Shown here: piece by piece, positions 1-5,046 of the stretch
How positions within the stretch are numbered: position 1 is the first letter of the stretch
Layout: the number at the start of each line of letters is the position of its first letter
From: Shewanellaceae bacterium
GTDB taxonomy: Bacteria; Pseudomonadota; Gammaproteobacteria; Enterobacterales; Shewanellaceae
Reading direction: 5' to 3'
DNA length: 5,046 nucleotides
Assembly: GCA_016779685.1 (NCBI GenBank)
Contig: JADHND010000128.1
Location: 1 to 5,046, forward strand
Notes under the pieces: model-generated
What the model was told of the DNA's origin: nothing
The model's input: the letters and a program-made list of their open reading frames with translations, nothing else
Database searches by the model: none
Translations under genes and position numbers: made by a program

Positions 1-1137
1 CATATAGGCTATGCTCAAGGTGAACATCAACAAAGCGCCTTGCAGTATTTTTTTGGGAATGAGATGAGACAACAGATAAGGTAAGCCAATCAGCCATACG
101 CATAGGGCTAAGGTCGTTAAAAAAATCGTTGCGATGATTTGAGAACCGGTAAAATCCTCTTGGTTGTAGATCAGATATTGAGCGATTGGAATGAGGATAA
201 TCCATACATAGGTTAATTCATGCCATTGAATCGGCTCTCGTTGGCGTTGAATGGTCAGGGATGAACGGGTCAACAATTGATACAACTGATAAAGTCCATA
301 CATGGCGGGTAGCCAGACAAAAAAAGGTAAGGCTGTGCGGATAAATTCTTGATTGAATCCTTCAGGCAGGTAGGTTAGGCCTAAAACGATCAGCAGTGTA
401 TAAACGCATAAAACACCCGCTACATACTCAATCTGTCGCTTTGTTGATTGCCACAGTGTCGAGTCGAGACCTGGTTTAGGCTGTTGCCATAGCAGTTTAA
501 CCAAGGCATAGAGATTATTGCAGATCCAATATAACACCAAAGCACTGGGGGCATTGTAAAGCACAACTAAAAAAAGTAGCGACATGCCATAGAGTTGATA
601 TTTCTCGGAGCTGGACATGCTGTTGGCAAATATAACCGCACTGAGTAAATTTATCCCTGCCATGATGAAAGGCAGGATATGGATAGACCATTGGTTTATC
701 TGCCATAAAGCATCAGGCTGACTTAAATCTTGGATATAACCAAAAGCCTGCCCAGACAGGGGCAGACTGGTAAAGAACACATAAGCTGCAATAAAAAATG
801 GAATTTGTAGCAGCAAACCGGCACTGCTTTTCAAAGACATGATGGGATGATAGTTGTGTTGCCGATAGAGCGCCTTCATCATCATAAAGCGCTCTTGACC
901 TTGATAAACAGCTTTAAACTCCGCTTTTTTAGGTGCCATGCGCTGTTGCAGTATTTGGTCTTCTAATTGCCAGCGTTGAGCCCATTGTTGTAGGGGGATC
1001 AGCAGGGTACTGATGCTGATACTGAGCATCACAATCGCCAAACCATAGGAATCAACCCATAGATAAGCTTGCGATAAAATAAATTCCATGAACCAAACAA
1101 TGGGCTCAATCAGCATCATATGAAGTGTTTCAATCAT
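1..1137 (-). CDS. YidC/Oxa1-like multi-pass membrane protein with C-terminal membrane extension (3' end outside window)
   Basis: The frame is open for 379 codons from the ATG at 1137 to the left edge, with no stop. Residues 1-217 resemble the YidC/Oxa1/Alb3 insertase core: a hydrophobic stretch at 8-27, a membrane segment at 33-50, a charged cytoplasmic hairpin at about 51-100 (QERFMMMKALYRQHNYHP, compare the EMMALYK..NPLG region of YidC), a segment at 104-124 containing LLLQIPFFIAAYVFF, another at 152-172, and a pair at about 183-212 ending in PSALVLYWICNNLY, close to the YidC signature PSGLVLYxxxxN. The family inserts and folds inner-membrane proteins. Two things are odd. The groove arginine, five residues before the conserved proline of the first core segment, is Ser43 here. 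After residue 217 at least four more hydrophobic segments follow (about 238-255, 268-288, 308-324, 334-355, probably another from 365), which normal YidC lacks. There is no large periplasmic domain between the first two segments. It is therefore more likely a specialised paralogue in an accessory locus than the housekeeping yidC. Its function here is unknown. Confidence 0.8.
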   Translation of the reverse strand, partial: MIETLHMMLIEPIVWFMEFILSQAYLWVDSYGLAIVMLSISISTLLIPLQQWAQRWQLEDQILQQRMAPKKAEFKAVYQGQERFMMMKALYRQHNYHPIMSLKSSAGLLLQIPFFIAAYVFFTSLPLSGQAFGYIQDLSQPDALWQINQWSIHILPFIMAGINLLSAVIFANSMSSSEKYQLYGMSLLFLVVLYNAPSALVLYWICNNLYALVKLLWQQPKPGLDSTLWQSTKRQIEYVAGVLCVYTLLIVLGLTYLPEGFNQEFIRTALPFFVWLPAMYGLYQLYQLLTRSSLTIQRQREPIQWHELTYVWIILIPIAQYLIYNQEDFTGSQIIATIFLTTLALCVWLIGLPYLLSHLIPKKILQGALLMFTLSIAYM

Positions 1138-1142
1138 CTTTT

Positions 1143-1148
1143 CTCCTT
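1143..1148 (-). promoter_or_regulatory. Shine-Dalgarno site of the YidC-like gene
   Basis: On the minus strand AAGGAG lies five bases before the ATG at 1137. This is a near-perfect ribosome binding site and fixes that start. It contrasts with the two coupled genes upstream, which have only weak sites, so the YidC-like gene can be translated independently of them. Confidence 0.85.
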
Positions 1149-1211
1149 GATGTTCATGACAACGTCCTTTTTGGATTCAACACACAGGCTGAATGTCTAA
1201 ATAACTTGGTT

Positions 1212-1349
1212 TTAGAGGGCGATTTGAAGACTTCTTTCAATATCCTCTACGGTATCAAATTCTTTCCAAGGTTCATGGATCAATAAACACTTGATACGGA
1301 TCATTTGATGGACCATATAATGTGAGCTACAGTCAATTCTTTCATCCAT
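1212..1349 (-). pseudogene. Remnant of the C-terminal end of a second nucleotidyltransferase
   Basis: A 45-codon reading frame (ATG at 1349, TAA ending at 1212) has no ribosome binding site and is preceded directly by an in-frame TGA. Its end reads LLIHEPWKEFDTVEDIERSL, which fits the usual C-terminal signature of NTP_transferase-fold enzymes (W-x-E-x-D-T-x-E-D-L/I). It can be aligned by eye with the end of the intact nucleotidyltransferase just upstream: HYMV..QMI against MYMT..LIQLLI, then IKCLLIHEPWKEFDTVEDI against VKAVLVQNGWLEVDSTDDL, with about four or five residues missing between the two blocks. All catalytic N-terminal parts (the GxGTRLRP loop and PK motif) are absent, so it cannot be an active enzyme. 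I infer a leftover 3' end of a related gene that was replaced, duplicated or decayed. A chance open frame is possible but less likely given how well the motif fits. Confidence 0.55.
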
Positions 1350-1394
1350 TCAAGGGGTACAACTGACTTAACGTTGATCACATGATGGATACGA

Positions 1395-2177
1395 TTAGGC
1401 ACAACGATAAAAGCCATTCAACTCCCCTGAATGCGCTAAACGCTCATAACAAGCCAGATCGTCGGTTGAATCGACCTCTAACCAACCGTTTTGCACCAAC
1501 ACAGCTTTGACTTTCCAATCCGCCTCGATCAGCAGTTGAATCAATGTCGTCATATACATGTTGTCAAAAGGCTGACCATCATAAAGCACCTGGTCATCTA
1601 AGGTTTGATAAAAATGAATGAGATCAGGAATTTTATCTGCTCTTATTTTAATTAACCCAGTATACTGACCTTGGATTTCATCAAAACTCTGAGGTTTTTT
1701 GCCTAACTCAAGCACATACTTTGCTGAGTCCATCAAGAATGTTTCAGCGTCGTCCAGTGGGTTATCTAAACGAAGTGACCACAGCGCCCGCCAATGACTG
1801 TCGATCATCAAACTGATTTCGTCGTCTGAGTCCAACAGTTTTTGTAGATTATCACCCTGATAAACAATGTCTCCATAACCAATGATTAAATCTTCATCGC
1901 ATGCTTTTAAAAAATCTATCGCTGAAAATAAACTTTCAACCATATTCGTATGGGCATACCTTGGGTTAAAGGTAGTTGCAAAGCCGAGGGCCTCAATTTG
2001 ATCCGCTTTGTAGCCCGTTGCTATATGCACCTCTTGGATACCTGCTTGCTGTAACACGCTGGTTTGTCGCTCAAGCAAAGAAGTGCCCATCAACGGCACC
2101 AAACATTTTGGTTTGTCATGGGTGATAGGTCGCAGGCGCGTGCCTTGACCTGCTGCTAAAATAAGGGCTTTTGTCAT
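1395..2177 (-). CDS. Nucleotidyltransferase, probable CTP:phosphoglutamine cytidylyltransferase (Cj1416-like)
   Basis: This is a 260-residue complete protein of the NTP_transferase fold, predicted cytoplasmic. Visible motifs are the nucleotide-binding loop LAAGQGTRLRP at 7-17, the DKPKCLVPL segment at 21-29 with the substrate-activating lysine, NMVESLFSA at 78-86, the metal-binding YGDIVY at 101-106 (Asp103), GQYTGLIKI at 170-178, and a C-terminal WLEVDSTDDL at 232-241 whose Asp236 is the likely second metal ligand. Motifs alone would also fit a LicC-type phosphocholine cytidylyltransferase or a sugar-phosphate nucleotidyltransferase. The context decides: it directly follows a Cj1417-like hydrolase and a Cj1418-like kinase. 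In Campylobacter jejuni the third enzyme of this set, Cj1416, joins CTP and L-glutamine phosphate to give CDP-L-glutamine. The start (MTKALILAAG) is at the expected distance from the loop. The ATG overlaps the upstream stop as ATGA and has only a weak upstream site, so translation is probably coupled. The fold is certain, the substrate inferred. Confidence 0.85.
   Translation of the reverse strand: MTKALILAAGQGTRLRPITHDKPKCLVPLMGTSLLERQTSVLQQAGIQEVHIATGYKADQIEALGFATTFNPRYAHTNMVESLFSAIDFLKACDEDLIIGYGDIVYQGDNLQKLLDSDDEISLMIDSHWRALWSLRLDNPLDDAETFLMDSAKYVLELGKKPQSFDEIQGQYTGLIKIRADKIPDLIHFYQTLDDQVLYDGQPFDNMYMTTLIQLLIEADWKVKAVLVQNGWLEVDSTDDLACYERLAHSGELNGFYRCA
2174..2177 (-). other. ATGA stop-start overlap (translational coupling)
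   Basis: The TGA of the hydrolase (2174-2176) and the ATG of the nucleotidyltransferase (2175-2177) share two bases. No good Shine-Dalgarno site precedes this ATG; the nearest purine run, AGAG, is too far upstream. Reinitiation by the terminating ribosome is the likely mode of translation. Confidence 0.8.
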
Positions 2178-2803
2178 AAAAAAATACGCTCTATAAATTG
2201 GAGATCCAAATGATTAAAATCCGCTTCACGCTCAGGATGCCACATCATTCCAAACATAGGTTGATGCTGATGCCTAAATAACTCGACATAACCCAATTCA
2301 TCTTGCGCCAGCGGTTGCCATATAGGCTGTAAGTGGGTGCAAGCTATCCCCCAGTGATGGAAGCTATTCACCTCGGAAGGCACATCGATAGCTGGATGGC
2401 AAGCGTTCAGGGGATGGCGGGTGGCGACATGGTCTGCCACAGGCGTTAATTGTCCGCCAAAATGAACATAAAGTATTTGCATGCCACGGCAGACGCCTAA
2501 TATAGGTCTATTTTGATTCGACATCACATCGATCAAAGCATGCTCGAAGGCATCCCTTTCTGGCGCAGCCACACTGCCTGCTTCATTCAAACAGGCCAAC
2601 GTATTGCCGCCTGTTAAAATGATGCCATCGAGATTCAAAGTATCTAGATAGGTTTCAACCAAGCTTGTGGCAATATTAGGTAGTGGAATCGGCAATATGC
2701 CCACTGTTTGAAGTAAGTCATACCATCTTTGATCTAAAGCATCTCGCCTTTCACCATAATCCGATATCACGTCGACACGCTGTGTTAAACCAATGCGCTT
2801 CAT
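2174..2803 (-). CDS. Class I glutamine-amidotransferase-fold hydrolase, probable gamma-glutamyl-CDP-amidate hydrolase (Cj1417-like)
   Basis: This is a complete 209-residue cytoplasmic protein of the peptidase C26 / class I amidotransferase family. The N-terminus MKRIGLTQRV and the following YGERRDALDQRW are typical of the Cj1417-type subgroup. LDGIILTGGNTL at 58-69 forms the glutamyl-binding wall. GVCRGMQIL at 103-111 is the nucleophile elbow with Cys105. VNSFHHWGI at 145-153 follows, and MMWHPERE at 186-193 supplies His189 and Glu191, so the catalytic triad is complete. No synthetase domain is fused, which suits a free-standing hydrolase. In Campylobacter jejuni the homologue cleaves CDP-L-glutamine to L-glutamate and cytidine diphosphoramidate, leaving the glutamine-derived nitrogen on phosphorus. 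The genes on either side (kinase and cytidylyltransferase) support that reaction here. Alternatives are a PuuD-like gamma-glutamyl-GABA hydrolase or another gamma-glutamyl hydrolase. The ATG at 2803 follows the kinase TAA without a gap, with only a weak GGA upstream, so translation is probably coupled. Confidence 0.87.
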   Translation of the reverse strand: MKRIGLTQRVDVISDYGERRDALDQRWYDLLQTVGILPIPLPNIATSLVETYLDTLNLDGIILTGGNTLACLNEAGSVAAPERDAFEHALIDVMSNQNRPILGVCRGMQILYVHFGGQLTPVADHVATRHPLNACHPAIDVPSEVNSFHHWGIACTHLQPIWQPLAQDELGYVELFRHQHQPMFGMMWHPEREADFNHLDLQFIERIFL

Positions 2804-2806
2804 TTA
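2801..2806 (-). other. Zero-gap TAA-ATG junction (translational coupling)
   Basis: On the minus strand the kinase stop TAA (2804-2806) is immediately followed by the hydrolase ATG (2801-2803). Only a weak GGA within the kinase coding sequence could serve as ribosome binding site. Together with the ATGA overlap further on, this makes the three genes one translational unit. Confidence 0.75.
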
Positions 2807-5046
2807 TTTGACAATCCGAATGGTTTGCCCCAAGCAATCTAGCTCTAAGGAGGTTGCAATCAACAAGGTGTCGTATAGTTTTTCACCGACACCAATGGCG
2901 GCAGGCAAGCCCATTTCAGCGGCACGGATGGCCATATGTGAGTTTGCTCCACCATACTGGGTAATCAAACCCGCGATGTTCTCTCCAAATAACCAATCAT
3001 ATCCCGGATCAGCTTGCTGAATTAGCACAATCTTGCCAGACAAGTCTACTGGGTTTTTATCCGCAAGTAAGACCAAATCTGCCACGACATTTTGAACACC
3101 CAGAAAATTGGGTTGCGACGTACAGCGCTCATAACTATAAAACTGGGTTTCATCATCAATCAGCGCCGGTAGTTCTATGACTTTAGAGACGAGGTATCGA
3201 TTTGCTCTCTTCTCTAAGCTGCAACAGAGTTCAGCGCGATCCATCATCCCTAACTTAAGTCGCTCTATATCACTGTATGTCATAAAAGCCATCTGATCTC
3301 TTGATAGACCCCATTCTTGTCCTAAAATCACGGCATAGTCTAACGCCAGACTTAAGTTTTTAGTGAACTCGAACTTAACCCGCTCACGCTCTTGCGTGGC
3401 ATGTATCAAATATTGAATGAACTGATCCACATCTACGGCCGAGTTCAATTGTTCTAAAAAAGAGTGCATCGCAAAGCGTTCATCATTGGAAAAAGCAAAG
3501 CATATCGATGGTTCAGGTACCGACTTCATCTCTTTCGGAAAAAGATATTTTTCAGGATCTTCCCAATAGGCTTGGGCTGTCACATCATAAGTTCCCGGAC
3601 GCAAGTGACCGTACTTTTGTACCAGCTCTTCGCGCGTCATGGTCGAGCTCAAAACAGCCGCTTTATCCCGCTCGAATTCACCCGCAACGGTATCAAAACT
3701 ACTCAGAAATTGCAGCCGACGTGATGCAGTGAGGGCACCTGATTGGACAAGGTAGTTTAAAATCGTGCTGGCAACAAAGCCGGCTCGGGCTGCATGCGCA
3801 AAGGCCAAGGTCCCAAACCGTTTGCAATCATCAAGCAACGCATATATTTTATCGATTGTGGCACATTGAGATTGACTGATCGCATCCCGTCTTGATTTTA
3901 AGGATTGCACCGAGGCGATGTCGGATTCAAGTCGGGTTAAAGCGGAACAGGTGATCTGCTTTAAACCCTGCTCTAATAAGACCAAGTCTTGCTGGGTCAC
4001 ACCGTAAGGAAAAAGCCGATGTTGTGCCGTCGTCATCAAGTCTGGCGTCCACACCGTCAAGACCACATCAAATTCCACTTTGTCATGCAAATGAGGTTGA
4101 TCCGACAAGAGATTTAAATACGCATTCACCAGTCTGTCGGCGGTATCTTGAGGTAACATGGCTGGCAAAAATGAGTTAAAGCTGGCTCTTACATCCACAT
4201 AAGGTTGACCCGAAAAGGAACAGATTAAAGGGTAAGGCCTGACATCCCGATAGCCGTATTCTGCACGTTGTTGTGCCCAAATGCGATTGGTAATGAGCTG
4301 TTGATATAAACTGAATGCTAAAGGTTTCGGCTTGGTTCCAATGATTTCAGCCGGATTCCAGTCTGGCATGTTCGCAAAAAGGGTTTTATCGCCACTGATG
4401 TCCGCACGTTTGGGTTGTAACCCATGGAAACGGATCACATCTTGCTCGATCGACTGTTGAATCTGCTCAATATTGATATCATAGCTCTCATGATTCACCA
4501 CCACCGGTCGTACTTGGAATATATGCACTTGGCCTTGTTGATCCACTGCAAATTCAATATCCAATTTATCAAACGCAAGCAACTGTTCCAATTCTTGTAC
4601 CGCATCTAAGACAGGTTGCAATTCTGGTGCTGTTTGCTTCAACGCTTGTGGTTGTAATTTGCTCACCAACACCGTTCTTAAATCAAGTTGTACGCCTGTG
4701 GTAACCGACTCGGTAGAGCCCGTTTTATCATCAAAATTGAATCGATAATAAGGCGCACCCGATTCCAGTGTGCAAGTAAACACCACGCCTGACATCGAAA
4801 CATCTTGTAAGCAAGATTGTATCAAAACTTGATCATGATCTTGTTGAGCCTCACCATAAGAGTCCATCACCGTTTGAATCGCTTGATGCAGTTCATGCTC
4901 ATCTAAACAGGCCACATTTAAAATACTTTCAAATCCACCCGCATTGGATGACCGCCAGTTATATTCAGCACTGGAACTGCTTCGCACAATCAGCTTGATG
5001 TCACCAAATTTAGCCTGAATACCTTCTATTACATGTGAAGGCGACG
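2804..5046 (-). CDS. PEP-synthase-like phosphotransferase, probable L-glutamine kinase (Cj1418-like; 5' end outside window)
   Basis: The frame is open to the right edge: 746 residues are visible and a few tens of N-terminal ones are missing. A GTG at 4987 lies inside the conserved VRSSSSAE motif and is not the real start. From the first visible residue: ATP-grasp motif VRSSSSAEYNWRSSNAGGFES at about 20-40 (compare VRSSATAED of PEP synthase), SGVVFTCTLESGAPYY at about 85-100, and KLDIEFAVD and IFQVRP at about 160-180, closing the ATP site. Then comes a long central domain starting with DWNPAEIIG (228-236) and containing YGYRDVRPYPL and FSGQPYVDVRASF. The C-terminal phosphohistidine domain has GGANSHMAIRAAEMGLPAAIG, with the catalytic His at window residue 703 (codon 2936-2938). 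The TIM-barrel PEP/pyruvate domain is absent and the protein ends 43 residues after this His, so it is not a true PEP synthase or PPDK. Cj1418 of Campylobacter jejuni has this architecture and converts ATP, glutamine and water to AMP, phosphate and L-glutamine phosphate. The two following genes match its partners. Glutamine as acceptor is inferred from homology and context. Confidence 0.86.
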   Translation of the reverse strand, partial: SPSHVIEGIQAKFGDIKLIVRSSSSAEYNWRSSNAGGFESILNVACLDEHELHQAIQTVMDSYGEAQQDHDQVLIQSCLQDVSMSGVVFTCTLESGAPYYRFNFDDKTGSTESVTTGVQLDLRTVLVSKLQPQALKQTAPELQPVLDAVQELEQLLAFDKLDIEFAVDQQGQVHIFQVRPVVVNHESYDINIEQIQQSIEQDVIRFHGLQPKRADISGDKTLFANMPDWNPAEIIGTKPKPLAFSLYQQLITNRIWAQQRAEYGYRDVRPYPLICSFSGQPYVDVRASFNSFLPAMLPQDTADRLVNAYLNLLSDQPHLHDKVEFDVVLTVWTPDLMTTAQHRLFPYGVTQQDLVLLEQGLKQITCSALTRLESDIASVQSLKSRRDAISQSQCATIDKIYALLDDCKRFGTLAFAHAARAGFVASTILNYLVQSGALTASRRLQFLSSFDTVAGEFERDKAAVLSSTMTREELVQKYGHLRPGTYDVTAQAYWEDPEKYLFPKEMKSVPEPSICFAFSNDERFAMHSFLEQLNSAVDVDQFIQYLIHATQERERVKFEFTKNLSLALDYAVILGQEWGLSRDQMAFMTYSDIERLKLGMMDRAELCCSLEKRANRYLVSKVIELPALIDDETQFYSYERCTSQPNFLGVQNVVADLVLLADKNPVDLSGKIVLIQQADPGYDWLFGENIAGLITQYGGANSHMAIRAAEMGLPAAIGVGEKLYDTLLIATSLELDCLGQTIRIVK

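Larger units (their letters stand above)
1138..1394. other. Intergenic gap holding the gene remnant
   Basis: This is the only real gap in the window. It lies between the nucleotidyltransferase stop and the YidC-like start. Besides the remnant at 1212-1349 it contains a 7-codon frame (1134-1157, minus) whose TGA overlaps the YidC-like ATG as ATGA. I see no rho-independent terminator (no GC-rich hairpin followed by a T run) and no convincing sigma-70 promoter, so read-through from the upstream genes is plausible. Confidence 0.6.

Noticed and set aside
515..706. A 63-codon minus-strand frame inside the YidC-like gene
   Set aside because: It is a shifted frame of a continuous coding sequence that shows clear membrane-protein motifs in the other frame; no family features or ribosome binding site.
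1134..1157. A seven-codon frame (MNIKEKR) whose TGA overlaps the YidC-like ATG, as a possible leader peptide
   Set aside because: Its end is just the Shine-Dalgarno region read as codons. There is no ribosome binding site of its own and no regulatory codon run, and such a short frame is expected by chance.
1305..1336. A TTGACT hexamer on the minus strand in the gap, followed by AT-rich CATTATATGG, as a possible promoter for the YidC-like gene
   Set aside because: At 16-18 bases after TTGACT there is no acceptable -10 hexamer; the TATA-like bases are too close. The stretch also lies inside the nucleotidyltransferase remnant.
1360..1390. Small dyads (AACGTT, ATCA..TGAT) just after the nucleotidyltransferase stop, as a terminator or operator
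   Set aside because: They are short, AT-rich and not followed by a T run; such dyads are common by chance.
2793..3020. A plus-strand 75-codon frame antisense to the end of the glutamine kinase gene
   Set aside because: It lies opposite the conserved phosphohistidine domain and has no recognisable motif. It is an antisense shadow, as are the plus-strand frames at 3464-3732 and 4424-4609.
2804..4987. A GTG at 4987 as start of the kinase
   Set aside because: The GTG encodes the first valine of the conserved ATP-grasp VRSS motif, and the same frame continues in family-like sequence to the window edge, so the true start is further upstream.
2804..5046. Housekeeping PEP synthase or pyruvate phosphate dikinase
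   Set aside because: The C-terminal TIM barrel is missing and the central region is unlike those enzymes; gene context also argues against central metabolism.

Overview
The window carries one strand of genes, all transcribed right to left (minus strand), and looks like part of a bacterial surface-polysaccharide or other accessory biosynthesis locus. Mid-range base composition, a classical AAGGAG ribosome binding site and tightly packed genes suggest a proteobacterium. A gammaproteobacterium is my best guess, but no taxonomic marker is present, so this is weak.

Right part, 5046 down to 1395: three genes packed without gaps. The first, truncated by the right window edge, is a PEP-synthase-like phosphotransferase with an ATP-grasp end, a long central domain and a C-terminal phosphohistidine domain. 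It lacks the PEP-binding TIM barrel. It is followed with zero spacing by a class I glutamine-amidotransferase-fold hydrolase (Cys-His-Glu triad visible), then with a 4-base ATGA overlap by a nucleotidyltransferase. The types and order match Cj1418-Cj1417-Cj1416 of Campylobacter jejuni. There, glutamine kinase makes L-glutamine phosphate on the amide nitrogen, the cytidylyltransferase makes CDP-L-glutamine, and the hydrolase releases cytidine diphosphoramidate, the precursor of the O-methyl phosphoramidate capsule decoration. I infer that this window encodes the same three-step route to a P-N bonded nucleotide.

Middle, 1138 to 1394: 257 bases without an intact gene. In C. jejuni the next gene is the APS-kinase-like cytidine diphosphoramidate kinase (Cj1415). 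Here that position holds a 45-codon scrap that reads like the C-terminal end of a second nucleotidyltransferase, probably a recombination or gene-decay scar.

Left part, 1137 to the left edge: an open frame of 379 codons with no stop inside the window, starting behind a strong ribosome binding site. Its first ~217 residues are a YidC/Oxa1/Alb3-type insertase core without the usual hydrophilic-groove arginine. They are followed by an unrecognised multi-pass membrane extension that runs off the window. Its link to the phosphoramidate genes is inferred only from position.

No RNA gene, CRISPR array, insertion sequence, convincing promoter or terminator was seen. The plus strand appears non-coding.
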